DNA of 64,000 bases from contig NW_024881965.1 of assembly GCF_019059575.1 (NCBI RefSeq), forward strand, positions 1 through 64,000. Reading direction: 5' to 3'. A program made the translations under genes and the position numbers. A model generated the notes under the pieces. The model worked only from the letters and a program-made list of their open reading frames with translations, was not told where the DNA came from and searched no databases. Each line of letters begins with the position of its first letter. The stretch's first letter is position 1. Below, in pieces: positions 36,510 to 49,800 of the stretch. The stretch comes from Amphibalanus amphitrite. Taxonomy: Eukaryota > Arthropoda > Thecostraca > Balanomorpha > Balanidae.

Positions 36510-39500
36510 TGCATTTCGGCTCATAAATGAAGGTTGCACACATGGTGCAAATATGGTGATTTGGATGTTTTCAGAGAGACAGACGTTGGAATGTGATGTA
36601 GTTATCATAGGTGGTCGTTCGCAAGCGAAGGCTCCACTCTAAACATGTGATGTTCCATTTGCTTGAATATATAGATTATAACCATGTGCCTATAGGTAAT
36701 CTGAACCAGCTTCTCTGCTACCTGCGTTACCCCTCCCCAGTCAAGGACTCTTGGAACTCCTTAAGCTTTTAATAAATTCTCATCGCTCATGACGTGGTGT
36801 CAACATTTACCGAATGCTGAACGACCTCAGCAGTGGTCACCGTCGCGTCTCATAACAATCCCGTCTCGTATGTATTGCCCCAGCCAAGGACCGCTTTTAT
36901 AACACAAAAATTTGCCATCTTGGCGCTGTCCTCCATTTGGCGCTGCAGGAGCGGAACGGCACATAATTTATGGGTCTCGTTACACCATCCTTCTCTAATA
37001 ACGGAGCGGTCGCCGGCCGGCGAGGATTCAATATGGGATGATTGACTATACAGTGCGGCCGGGCAAACAGAGATGTCAGCCCGCGTGGACCGGCAGGGGC
37101 TATCTGTCACCCGGTGAGCTGGGTGAGAGGATGCCAGTCACTGGCGCACGGCATACAGGGTATAGATCATACCGTAATTGGTGCAAAACACTTATTTTAC
37201 TCATCATTTCTATAATACAGGCTTCCTATAATACAGTAAATTTACTCATCATACTCGAGGAGTGCATAACATTACAGTAGGTATATGATGTATGCCTACT
37301 AAAACCTTTTTCAATTATGAAAGGAAATAAATCAAACAGATTTAAAACGTAAGTATCAGAAGAAAGTCATGTTTATGATAATATCAAAATATCGAAATGA
37401 GCGAAGAAAATAACCGAATTGAAAGGACCACCATCTTTTTTATACGACACCTCGCGATTGGTCGACAACCCTGCATTGTACATACATACACAATGGCACT
37501 TCAAGTCATGCTTCATCCAAGTACTCGAGCTGTCTAATGCATATTTGATGTAACCAGCAATAAAACGACACTCTACTCGACGTAACATGATCCTTGAGAG
37601 CACGAGGACACGACCGAGCAATAGTGGTCGAGTTTTGACGCTTTTAAAGACTTGCAAAGTTGCTGAAGAGTTCTTTGAATACCCATCCGTGTCTGTTCGG
37701 GTTCTTGGTAGACTCAACTAGTCGGTGTATCCGGTCTGTATTCCGGTGACTTTGGACCGGTCACATATGTTTGCCACTCGGTGCCAACAGCGCAGTCGTC
37801 AGTGGATTGGAGTGGATTGGAGTGGATTGCGGTGCAGTGTGGAGTGTGAAGTGGAGTGACTGCCGAGGCGGTCCGAGTGTTTGCCCGTCGGCCGGGCCGG
37901 CACCGCGGCGGAAAATGACGCCGCTGCGCCTAATTCGTCGCCGGGCAAACACCGTCTGTCAATCGGGGGTTCATGTTCAATAGCTCCGCGGTGCGTCGGC
38001 GTCGGTTAGTGGGGCGGCCCGGGGCAGTCTGTCGGCGCTCCACAGGCCCCGGTCGCAGCTGCGTCGGCTCATTTTATGGCGACCGAACAGTGGGGAGAGG
38101 GTGTATTAGTTACATAGGTTGTCATGCATATGGACGACATAAAACTGAGTGATGGCGCAGTCACATTTATGAGTGAGCGCTAAAATCTGAATCAGATTTC
38201 AGGCAGAGGAGCAAACAGACAGAGGGCTTACGAAGGGAAAGAGAGGGAGGACAGAGGATTACTGACAACGGGACAAAGAACAGGAAACAGAGGAACAGAC
38301 GAGAAAGTCTAGAACACTGCAGTGTGCTGAAAGTTTGATCACAACTCTTCGCTGTTATTTTATTTAAACACACACATCAGTCAGCACCTGCATTGACTAA
38401 TTGATCCGGTATGTGAGGGACGGTGGACGACCCCCGTTAATATCGGTGTCCAGGGAGCCCGCCCCGTGCGCCCGCGTATGTCACGATTTATAGTCACTCT
38501 AATGACGCGATGCACGCTGAAGTCGGCATTAGCAATCGTTTGCCGAATAATGACCCCATTCGACACCGATCAACCGGCCAGGAGTTCCCACTGTCATTGG
38601 ACTTGTCGGCAGGCAATCTATTGCTAGCCGGTATCAGTTTTCCAAGACGCTGATGCCTGATAGTCGATTTGGCAATCACCCGATCTGGTGCAAGTCATAT
38701 TGCCCTCGAACATGTCATAGCATTTTCTGACGACACCATGTCATCAGGAGTTGATTACAAGGTAATAATAAAACGTCAACGGTATCGTTCGCATTTTTCA
38801 AGTCAATTGTGGGTTAACTCCCCACAAAAGCATTATAGATCGATGTAAATGTTTCATTTCGACTGCAGTCATGTGCATTACAACTTACAAGTAAACGAAA
38901 GTCACTGAAGTAAATGACGAGAAACTCCGCATTAGCAACGAGCGTGAATTTGTCGCTGCTAGCATACAGACAGAACGCACGCAATAGAAGGTAAAGGAGC
39001 AGTTCGAAAACGACGGTAGGCTGACCGACGTCTTATGACGACAACCAAATCGACAAACCATTTCAAACTTTTTTTCTGAAGACGTTTGGTGACCCCGGTC
39101 CCCGACACATTGCTACTGCTACCTGTCATATTATGAGGCACTGGCGCTGGCACAGTCATTTCCTTCCATTTCGCGGCTGACTTCCTGCAAAGTGAAACAG
39201 GGCGCGGCTTAGCCGGCCGCTTGGGTAACAGACGAGCGGGCTTATCTTTAATGAACGGTTTACGAGGGTCTCCTTAAGTAGATGCCCCCGGGCGGGCAGC
39301 CGTAACTGCTGACTGCGTCCGGACCTAATAGCCACCAATGACATGGCTGATGCTCCTATTCCGAGAACTAATTGAAATAAGAGGACCATAACTCGCCTGC
39401 CTTTGGGCCGTCCCAAATAGCGGCATCACTGTCCTGTGTCGTTATGTGTCACCGGCCGGTCGTACCGCGCAACACTTGCAGCGCCACGCCGACTGAAATA

Positions 39501-39735
39501 CCGACACGATTGCAGCGATAATTTGAGATCCAGCTCCGACACATGTCGCATAATAATCTTTACCCGATTTTATAACAAAGATACGTTAACCTTTCCGTGA
39601 AACATAGTAGTGTGCATGATTATTTGATGACGTGTTCAGGGCAATTACACCTTGACATAAATGTCTTTAGGAAAGGGTTCCTGTCGCTCTTCCGCTAAAA
39701 CAAATAAAAACAGTGGACGGTTCCGATGCCAATAG
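36510..39735. other. No gene recognised; short tandem of AGTGGATTGG
   Basis: Three 10-bp copies of AGTGGATTGG at 37801-37830 are followed by a CpG-rich stretch to about 38080. No splice-bounded exon was found. If the DDR gene is transcribed leftwards, this is the region downstream of it. Confidence 0.4.
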
Positions 39736-40727
39736 GTGCTTTACATTTTATTCACAAGTACAAAGGATTCACATGATGCATGTCACGCACACTCGGATGC
39801 ACGTTTCCGGTCTGCTACAGGTCGTATGTCGTCGGCGCCTCTCTGCGCGCGCAGCTATCACTACGTCCGGCGTGGGTCAACAGTGCACCAGATCTCCTCC
39901 GATTGTCCTTCCGAAGGCAACAACAAGCAGGGTCACATCCTAACCGCTGCTGACATCAACGGAGCGCCGCAGCTGCGCCACTTGACGGCGCAGCTCGCCC
40001 GGGGCCAAACCGCCGCGAGCGCGGCGCGCCGGCAGAACACTTGGCACAGAAAGCATTACCAGCTGACACTTTGGAGTGCCAGTGACCTCGAGTTGTCCCA
40101 CAAGAGGGATGTCAGGCATGCCCAGGACTCGGGCCTTCTCTGACGAGCGCGCTTGGCGTCAACTCGGCGAGAAGTCCTCTGGTACTGGTCACTGGTCGGG
40201 GAGTCCACACACTGATACCCCGTCACAGGCGCGCACACGACTGGGTGTATGTAAAACGGCTCTGGCGGGTGGGACACCATGCTATGTCAGATGAAGGAGC
40301 AGGGTTCTGCGGCCCTCACACGGCATGTTTTCACTGCCACATCGGCGCGGGCTGCCTCCGAGGCTCCGACCCGCGCAAAGTCACCTAACTCGACCACTGT
40401 GCGAAGACCAGCGACGCTTCACTAACAGCACCCGTCCCGGTCTTCTTGTGCATGTCTTCATAGTGACACCGACTTCTCCTGAAGCCGGCTCTCTGACCCT
40501 GTAATCTCCCGATCCACATTGCAACGTCCCACAGACGAGTCCTGCTCTAAGCGCACTCACCAGCCCTCTTCTGCTGCCTTCCAAAGTCTAACCCACACTC
40601 TCCGCCGTCCAGTCGCCGCTGAGATCACGTCTGACCACGTCCTCACGTCACGTCCGCATCACGTCTGAGGGGCGCACTCGACCAGGGCGAACGTCCTGCC
40701 GGCGGGCGCGGAGGCGGCGTCCCACTG
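39736..40727 (-). other. Probable 3' UTR of the DDR-like gene
   Basis: The segment between the DDR stop codon (40728-40730) and the first AATAAA on the minus strand (39747-39752) is free of transposons and simple repeats, unlike almost everything around it. That fits a transcribed 3' UTR of roughly 1 kb. The cleavage site and any closer variant poly(A) signal cannot be fixed from the sequence. Confidence 0.4.
39747..39752 (-). promoter_or_regulatory. Candidate poly(A) signal AATAAA for the DDR-like gene
   Basis: TTTATT on the plus strand gives AATAAA on the minus strand, about 975 nt past the stop codon. Confidence 0.4.
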
Positions 40728-40886
40728 TCACGCGCTCTCGGCCGCCGGTCGGTAGCCCAGGTTTAGTCGCTGCAGGAAGAGCAGGATCTGACGGAACCGC
40801 GGCCGCTCGGCGTGATCACGGCGCCAGCACTCCAGCATCAGGTCGTATACCTCCTGGCCGCAGGTCAGCGGCGGCGGCAGGTACTC
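40728..40886 (-). CDS. Ddr: DDR-like kinase, last coding exon
   Basis: The acceptor CCCACCCGCAG precedes GAGTACCTGCC. Fifty-two codons plus TGA encode the C-terminal kinase lobe: EYLPPP, then [11 protein letters not shown] with the conserved CWxRDxxxRPxF helix motif, then a short tail ending ESA. DDR proteins end soon after this motif, so the stop is where the family predicts. The exon starts in phase 0, matching exon 41298-41453. Three degenerate copies of its first codons and acceptor lie just upstream (40929-41050). Confidence 0.9.
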   Translation of the reverse strand, partial: EYLPPPLTCGQEVYDLMLECWRRDHAERPRFRQILLFLQRLNLGYRPAAESA

Positions 40887-43800
40887 CTGCGGGTGGGGCA
40901 CGTCAGGTCAGGTCAGCGACTGAGGTAGGTACTCCTGCGGGTAGGGCAAGGCAGGTCAGGTAAGTGGCGGCGACAAATACTCCTTCGGGAAGTTAAGAGT
41001 ATGTAAGGTCAGGTCAGATCAGGTCAGGTCAGCAGCGAAGGCAGGTACTCTTGTGGGTAGGTCGGAATAGGTCAGGTCAGGTCAGATCAGGTACCTTTGT
41101 ACCGTTTATTTACGGTCATAGAAGGTCAGGCCCGTGGAAGCGAGTTGTCTCTGATGTCAGGTCGGCAATGGAAGGCAGCTCTCTTGTACGCTATTTTTTT
41201 TTTAAGAAACACGAATGACGAATGCATTGCCTTCGTTAAAATACAAGCGATTTTTTAATGAAGAACTCAGCACACATCTCTTGACTACGTCACTGACCGG
41301 CAGTCGTCCGCCGTCGTTGTTGTAGAAGAGAGCCAGGTTCGAGATGACGGACTCGTCGCTGAAGTTCTCGAAGGGCTGCTCCCTGGCGAACGTCATGATC
41401 TCCCACAGAGTGACGGCGAAGGACCAGACGTCAGAGGCCGAACTCTGCTGGCCCTGCAGACGGAGGAGGGTCGGATCAGTGTCACCGGGGTACTGGTCGT
41501 CGGAGAACTAAAACCATTTTATAATTGAACACCTCTCTACCGATATACTGTATTTCACTATGTGTTGCCCGTTTTCAGAAAATTCTCTTCATTTATGAAC
41601 GCACGGTTCTGGCTGCTATCAAAATACCTTAAGACTTCAAACAGTAGCCTGCAATGCTGCATACGAACCGCTTCAAAGAAGACTGACTCTGTTCGGAGGC
41701 CGTCAAGACTCAAGATACCGCAAAGCAATACCTAACCTATGGCTAAGGACGTGGAACAGCTTACGTCGGACATGAGGGCAATATTACCGGCTAATACATA
41801 TAGCCGCATTTGATGTTTAATTAATCACTCAGCTTCACTCCCTCTGAACCTGCATAACTAACAGTTTAGCTCCGGTGGTAGCAATAAGCTACAGCAGAGT
41901 AATATCTGCAAACCTGCCCAAACAAACCGACACAGCTACGTCATTTTGACAGTTATTTAGGCTGGAGAATTCCGCATGACTCTCGAATAGTTGAAGACCG
42001 AACTACTTTAACCCGCGCACCGACGGGGGGGGGGGCGGATATCCGCCCCCCCTGAGGTTTTTCGCGAATAGCGGGAAAACCGCGGCGTGTAGCGCCGCGA
42101 AATTTGGTATGACTATTCCCTTATCAATTTTACACATGGTGTGCAAGTTTGAACCTCCTACCTTTCAAGGTCAGGTCACCAGGTCACTTTGAATGACCCA
42201 ACCTCAAGTCACTTTTTTGCAACTTTGTCACCGTGCCAGAGCTACAGTAGATGTCGGAGGCCTTTGAAAGTCGCAGGATGTTATAAGGTCATTAGTAGCT
42301 ACAATTAGTATATCTCGGAATTTTGATATCGGTGACCTAAGGTCAGGTCAATTTCGCGACCTCCCCATTATAAGTCAATGGGGGAAAAATCAACTCCCTG
42401 TTTTTACCACTAAAACGGGTCGGAATGGCCCCATATACCATACATGACTTCATATACGATCAACCTTCACTACCTTGAGGTCTGTTTTGCTGTTGGGCAG
42501 CTGTGAGGTCATGTGACGTCATCAAAGGTCACCAAAGGTTTTTGGCCAATAACTCCGTACAGGAACAAGATACAGACGCGTGGATGGTCTCATTGTGTTC
42601 AGCTCGTCAAGACGCATCGAATGATATACATGATGACCTCGAGGTCACGTGACCTGAGGTCAACCTTTGACCTTGACCTTTCGAGGTCAACATATATATC
42701 ATTCGATGCGGATTGACGAGAGGATCACGATGATGCCCTTAGTTTGTTCCTATCTTGACTAATTCGAAAGTTATTCGAGAAAAACTCTCTCCATATTTAG
42801 CGCCGCCATTTTGACTTTTTCGACCCCTGTGACGTCATCTTTGACCTGACCTGAAAATGACCTTGGTAAAAATTGTAGATCTTGACCGTGCGTATCCGAT
42901 GCCGTTTACCGCTTGTCGCTATCTTGCTTCGTTCTCGAGATCTCAGGGGGGGCGGTCTTCCGCCCCCCCCCCCCGTCGGTACTAAGTTGGCGCAGACCCC
43001 CGTCGGTGCGCGGGTTAAATACAAAAGCAGGGTCAGAGAGGCAGCCAATAGTTGCGGCGTTTTCACGCAATGCCACCATAAGAAATTATGATAATTAATG
43101 CACATTCGACATTTATCCAGACTCCATGCAATAAGCGGCCTATGTACCACAGCTTATGACTTGGAGCAAAGCCATATCGACCAATCAGCTAACACGTGGG
43201 ACGAAGGTTAGACCGAACTACCTAGGCAAAAGGCAATTGACATAATATGCATGACGCAATGCTCCAAACTGGTTAACCCGCGCGGGGCTGGGGGGGGGGG
43301 TAAATTTTACCCCCCTCGCGAATTTTTGCGATCGCCAAACTTTCAGTACCTTTTCTTACATCAATTTGACACGTTCCCTGAAAATTTGAGCGAAATCCGT
43401 CGGAATTTTTTTGAGAAATTGACGTTTTAGTGACGTCATGTTCGCCATTTTCGCCTCAAAAACGGCAAAAGTTCAAACGCCGCTAACATCTTCATTTTTA
43501 AAGGAATCAAGACGTAACAAAAAATGTTATATGTAATTTTACTTTGTCTATCAAATGGCTATCTCGGTTTTTGAAAATTATGGATTTTGGCCTAAATTTT
43601 TTCAAAAAACTGACTTTTTTGGGAAAATCATTATAAAATCCAAAATTTTGAGTCTATCGAAAAAACCGGAATATATGTCAGAGAAGTGGTCTATGTGCAC
43701 CTACATACCAAATTTTAGAAGAATCGGTTCAAAAATGTGGGAGTTATTTAAAGTTTTATGACGTCACGACACACAAAATTCTTGAAAAATGACTTTTTTG

Positions 43801-46800
43801 GAAGTTCTAGACCTCGTACGGAAACAAAAATAGCACCATTCGATTCGCCGCGAAAAACTGCATCAGATAGACGCCTTTTTAGGCCTTAACAACCAACTTC
43901 AAAATTTGACCTCACTTGACCTGACCTTGACCTGACCTCGACCTGAAATTCATCCAGAGGTGGTCCATATCACTTATTGAGTGTGCCTATTGAATTCTAT
44001 GAGTAAAATGACCCATAAAACATGTGTCGCACATGCCCTTTTCTATATTTTGTTTTTTGGTGACCTGACCTGACCTGACCTGACCTTGACCTTGACCTCT
44101 GAATGATATTGTATGCAACGAATATTGTCTTGGTAGCCTAAGAACACGTTTTGGGCGATCAGTCTCAGTCCATGACTCCATTCTTCGGCAACTACGGTGC
44201 AAGGCCGATACTGTAGAAACTTGCAATTTGTACCCTTGACCTGACCTTGACCTTGACCTCAAACTTTAAATTAAGTACATGTTTTTAGTAGTTCGTGATG
44301 AGAGCTTTCGATTGGCGTTTGAATTTTCCAAATTGGACCATTAGTTCGGGAGATAACAGGGGGGGGGGGTAAAATTTACCCCCCCCCCAGCCCCGCGCGT
44401 TCGGCTGGAGACCCCAGCCCCGCGCGGGTTAAGGTTTTATGCTACGGTTACGCAAGATTTATCACTCAAGTAGAGATATGGCATGCCAACCACACTTCTT
44501 CAACCATCGTGCGGATCTGAATAAGCACGGTTTGGATCATGATCAATATCGGTACCTATTAAATACCATGCATACGCTAAGATATGGCAATACTACTTGA
44601 TAAAAATACCACTGAAAAAAAATCAGCTTTGGAATAGTACGCTGCAAAAATAATGCTCCCTCGTTTGACAAACGACCATCATTTTTGGCGACATTGCGAA
44701 AATAAGTAATTGCTTCCTTCTTTCATCAGCTGAAGCTACAAAGTTCCCAATGGGGCTGCCGAGTCAGAGGTGATTTATCACAAAACTCGCGGACATCTAT
44801 TATCATATTCAGTGCGCGGCCGAGGCCCGTCGGTGGCTCAGGGCCGCCAGGATCACAAGACGGTGTCAGGGAGAGGTTGGGACTCCTGTCCTACCACAGG
44901 CAGTACTCACCATGAAGAGCGCCTCCCAGGCGATCCAGCGGACCGGCAGTCGGGTGTGGTCGTCCAGGCGGTAGTAGTCAGCCGAGTATAACTCCCTCCC
45001 GGAGCCTGTGTCCGTCAGCTTCACATGCAGCTCGTCAAACACTACGCAGTTTCTGCGAGAACGGCGCGGGGGGGGGGGTCACCGACAGACTTCACATTCA
45101 GCTCGTCAAATACTTTTCATGCGGCGGGTGAGGCGGGCGGAGCGTCACCAAATGCTACTTGTGCGAGCAGAGGATAATGATTTTATACAAGTTCGGAAAA
45201 TAGATAGCCTGCATAAGTGTCCATGGCTAATTCAACAGCTGAGGCGCCAAGTCTCTAAAATGAAACAGGCAGAGTCGGATCCAGCTCAGAGTTTTTTTTT
45301 TTTTTGGGGGGGGGGGCAAACCATAACAATTTATCGATTCTTTCCATGCCTCGTCCATAGGCGTAATGTTAAAATTATGCCGTTTGGGAGGGGCAAATGC
45401 CCATTTTGCCCCCTCCCCCTGGATCCGCCACTGGAAACAGGTGACCGCTGAGGCATCTCTGCACTAGAGAAAGGTGGCTGCCGACTGATGGCTGGTGACC
45501 GGCGTCTGGAGACAGGTGACCGATGTCCTCCAATCTGTGACTGGTGACCCACCCCGCCAGCTCATCTGACCCCCATTACACCAATGGCGGCGATGCGTGT
45601 CGTAATGTCCCGGCTCATTGCTCAGAGGCTCAGTGGCTCAGAGGCTCAGCGGCTCAGCGGCTCAGCGTGAGAGGAGTGCCACTATCCACCATCAGACATC
45701 AGTCCTTATTAGTGAGGTGGGCCGAGCCCGCGGCGACGGACGGACTGCAGCGACCCAGAGGCTCGCGGGGATTATGACAAAGATAGTGTGGGCCCCAATC
45801 GTGGAGAGTATCCCTTTGATCACACTATTCTCAGTGCACATCGGTGTTCTCACCTCGTCGCCAGGTCCTTGTGTACCACGTTGTTGTCCTCCAGGAAGCT
45901 CATTCCAGACGCAATTTGGGAGGCGATATACAACAGACTGCCGTTACTGGAACAACAGAAACGGCAAGCATGTTAGAGCTATTCCTATCGACGCATTCAA
46001 TCAGTCATGAGTCAATCAAAGGTCTTATTTGGATACATCCATAAGCGTGGCGCGCCTGCAAAACGGCGAGCCGGCTTATGAATTGACGTCTCATGAACAG
46101 CGCACATATCGCCAGCTGTCACAATTTCATTCGCCTCAGTAGAAGCAATCGGGGAGAGCCGGGTCATTTCTCTGATCACATGGCGGCCCCACGTGTAACA
46201 TGAGCCTATTTTAGGGGCGGCGCGGAGCTGTCGGCGTGGGCTCCCGGCTCGTCCGGCCGGCCAGCCGACACTTAAACTGTAGTTAAACAGCTGCGGAGCG
46301 CCGAGCAGCCGGCCGCAGTGCCGGCTGTCGGCTCTGATCAATGATGTGGCCACCGGCGGCGGCTGTCCGGCAGATACAGACACAGAGACACATATAACAG
46401 GCACAGAGACACACAGACACAGACACACAGACACAGACACACAGACACAGACACACAGACACAGACACACAGACACAGACACACAGACACACAGACACAG
46501 ACACACAGACACAGACACACAGACACAGACACACAGACACACAGACACAGACACACAGACACAGACACACAGACACAGACACACAGACACAGACACACAG
46601 ACACAGACACACAGACACAGACACACAGACACAGACACACAGACACAGACACACAGACACAGACACACAGACACAGACACACAGACACAGACACACAGAC
46701 ACACAGACACAGACACACAGACACAGACACACAGACACAGACACACAGACACAGACACACAGACACAGACACACAGACACAGACACACAGACACAGACAC

Positions 46801-49800
46801 ACAGACACAGACACACAGACACAGACACACAGACACAGACACACAGACACAGACACACAGACACAGACACACAGACACAGACACACAGACACAGACACAC
46901 AGACACAGACACACAGACACAGACACACAGACACAGACACACAGACACAGACACACAGACACAGACACACAGACACAGACACACAGACACAGACACACAG
47001 ACACAGACACAGACACACGGACACCGACACACAGACACAGACACACAGGCACAAACAGAAGTGTGTGTAGATGCGAATTGCGAAGGAGTTGATGCCTGAG
47101 ACTAATTTTAGAAACATATATTTTTGTTGCGAACTTCTAAGCATAAAGTTTAACGCGACTTCCTAAGTCACGTGTCTGGAAGAAAGTACACGGCAGTGTT
47201 CCCACGGACACAGCATATACGTAACGTCAGAAACCATCAGCCAGCCGACCACGAGTTGCTACGAGCCACCCCGGGGTTTACAAAGCCCGCCAGCTCTGTT
47301 ACACACTGCGGTGGGACCGGGATCAGAGCCCGCATGCGATCCCCCTCTTATGCATACTGATGGCGCGGCGAGTGGGAGCCACGCTAGGAGTGCAGCCAAC
47401 TTGAGATCGCCCGGGGCTCGGCCAGGTGCGCGGCTGCCGACAACTTTTAATATCCCCGGGCAGCGGCGCCGTCTCCGGGAACCGGCGCTGACCGCAGGGA
47501 GCGCGCCGTGCGTCTCCGGGATGGACCGGGAGGTCTCCGGGAGAGACCAGCGCTGGGACCGGGAGAGGCCAGCCGGAAGAGACCGGACGGTCACCGCGCC
47601 AAGAGAGGACCAGCGCTGAGACCGGGCGAGGCCAGGTCGGGCTCGAGACAGGGACTGATGCTGAAACTAGCGCTAAGACCAGCGCTGAGTGCGACGCTGG
47701 TACAGGAGCTGAGACCGCGGCGTCTGCCCACCTGAGGACGCTGCCGGCGCAGGTGCTGGTCTCGGAGACGCGGCTCTGCAGGAACTGGTTGAGGTCGCCC
47801 AGCGGCGAGTGCTCCACCAGGATGGCGGCCGGGTCCTCGCCGACACCCAGCACGGCGCACAGGTGCTGGCAGCGCAGCCGGCAGCCCAGCGACAGCTCTT
47901 CGCGGAACTCGGCGCTGAAACAGAAACAAATTAAAAGGTGAACGATCAAACATCCAACGGCGGCCCCGCATTCCGTGAACTCGGTGACTTTGGCGTTGAG
48001 CACTGAGAAGTTCGGGTGACTGGTGCATTTATTGAACAGAGTTTTGGAGGATACAGGCCGATGGCATCTTATAAACCAAATGTCTCAGGTTTCTGGTAAT
48101 GTTTCGACGTTACAGCGCAAACTCTGCCCAGACAGGCATCGACTTTTGTTACAATTAAATGCACTTTGATCTATTTACTTTAATTCTTTTTTCACCTTGC
48201 CTTTAAATATGCAACCGGTAGGTTACTATAATCTTGGAGACATTACTGCTATAAGAAAGCAATCGAGTAAAATGCACCGGGCAGCCCATTAAACTGCGTT
48301 TCCTGGAATTAAACGGTTCTTATCCTTATCAATTATATCCTTATACCTCTGCTGTGAGATAGTATACGAAACATTTTGGCCAATATTACTTTTCCTGACT
48401 TGTCCCGATTGCAATTATTTTGTTGACTGTGTGAAGAGGGTATATAATATGAAAAGCAATCACTGCTTGAAAAGTGCATGGGCTGTATTCGGCTGCCCAT
48501 TTAATTTAATTTGAATACAGCATGGGCTGTATTCAAATTAACAAAAGAGGAAGGTCATTATCAGAGAATTGCCTTCTCCGCAGGGGCTCTCAGAGGGAGG
48601 TCATTATCAGACGCAAACGTGACGCGTGGAGGTGTCAAATGCTCGAAAAATATGAAAATTCCCCGTCCTGTAGGCGGAAGCACTGAAGCTGTCGTACATT
48701 GCCGAGTGTCAGCGCCGGTGTGACTGGGTCTGGCAGCGAGTCCCGTTCTGGGTAGCTAATTTCCCCTCTGTGAGAGGTGGCGGCTCCGTGCGCCGGCCGC
48801 CGAGCGGTGCCGGCCCGCGGACGACGGCGTCCGATAACCGGGCGCGCGCGGCGCCGTGCCAGTGATATCCCCTGCCGGCCGCATCCGGACCGGGATATTA
48901 GATCGTCACACAGCCGTGATAGATTGAAACTGATCCCGGCGCCCGCGACGCCTTTTTACCGGCCGAATCATGTGCTGAAATACAGTGTGCTATTTCGGAG
49001 AGTGGTCTGAAAATGGCACTGACACCAGGCACGTCAATGTGGCATGTGAATGTGGCTGGCCTGAGCGGAATGTCAAACAGCTACAGACCATGACAGGATT
49101 ATCCCTTCCTCCTCCCCCCAAAACGGGGGATTAATTGTTGTCAGGCGTTCTATACTGATTGCTTGAAGCAGGAAAGCGGTGCCTCAAGCGACGGCGTCCT
49201 ATCTCGGCACAATTAGGGCGTTCCGTCGGCCATGTGTCGGACGGCGACAAACAGGGTCGCCACTAATTCCGCTGCTCATCCCGCAAGATTAAATACGCCG
49301 CCGCACGACGAGCGCCATTGGCTCTCCAGGCACGTGCCTGTTCTTTTCGGAGTTAAAAGCGGCGTCTGACGCGGGCGCGGTGCTTTCAGCGTTGTCCGCC
49401 GGCCACAATATCGCCCCACTCGGTGCGGCGGGGGGCCGACGGCCACAGACGCGCCGCCGCCGACTGATGAGCTAATTGAAATTCCGCGCCGTGTCCGCCG
49501 CGCGAATAGAAAAATAATTCAGTCGACGTCGGTTGACCGACGCGCACGGCGTCCGGACGGCGAGCGATGGTCCAGGAGGGTGAGACCGAGCCCCATCTAG
49601 CTGGCTGCGGCGGTGGACAGGGCGGACGTGGGCCCATTCGGTGAGAAGCAAAAAAAAAAAAAAAAACGGGCAAAGCCGGCTGACGAAAGAAAAGCGAATA
49701 GCTACCCCCGGCGCACAAAACGATTGCATGAATTCCAATAGTATTTTTTTTTTTTTATATAGCAAAACAGCTGATACTTTTCTGATGGCTGATTCACACG

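Noticed and set aside
42513-42716. 67-residue ORF conserved between elements O and Q
   Set aside because: The two copies are young and nearly identical throughout, so identity of a short frame is not evidence of coding; it reads through TGACC arrays.
46405-47017. CRISPR-like array
   Set aside because: Contiguous short tandem repeat without unique spacers, in a eukaryotic intron.
46012-47144. Open frames of 248-346 codons on both strands
   Set aside because: They are translations of the 14-bp AGACACAGACACAC array, which has no stop in any frame.
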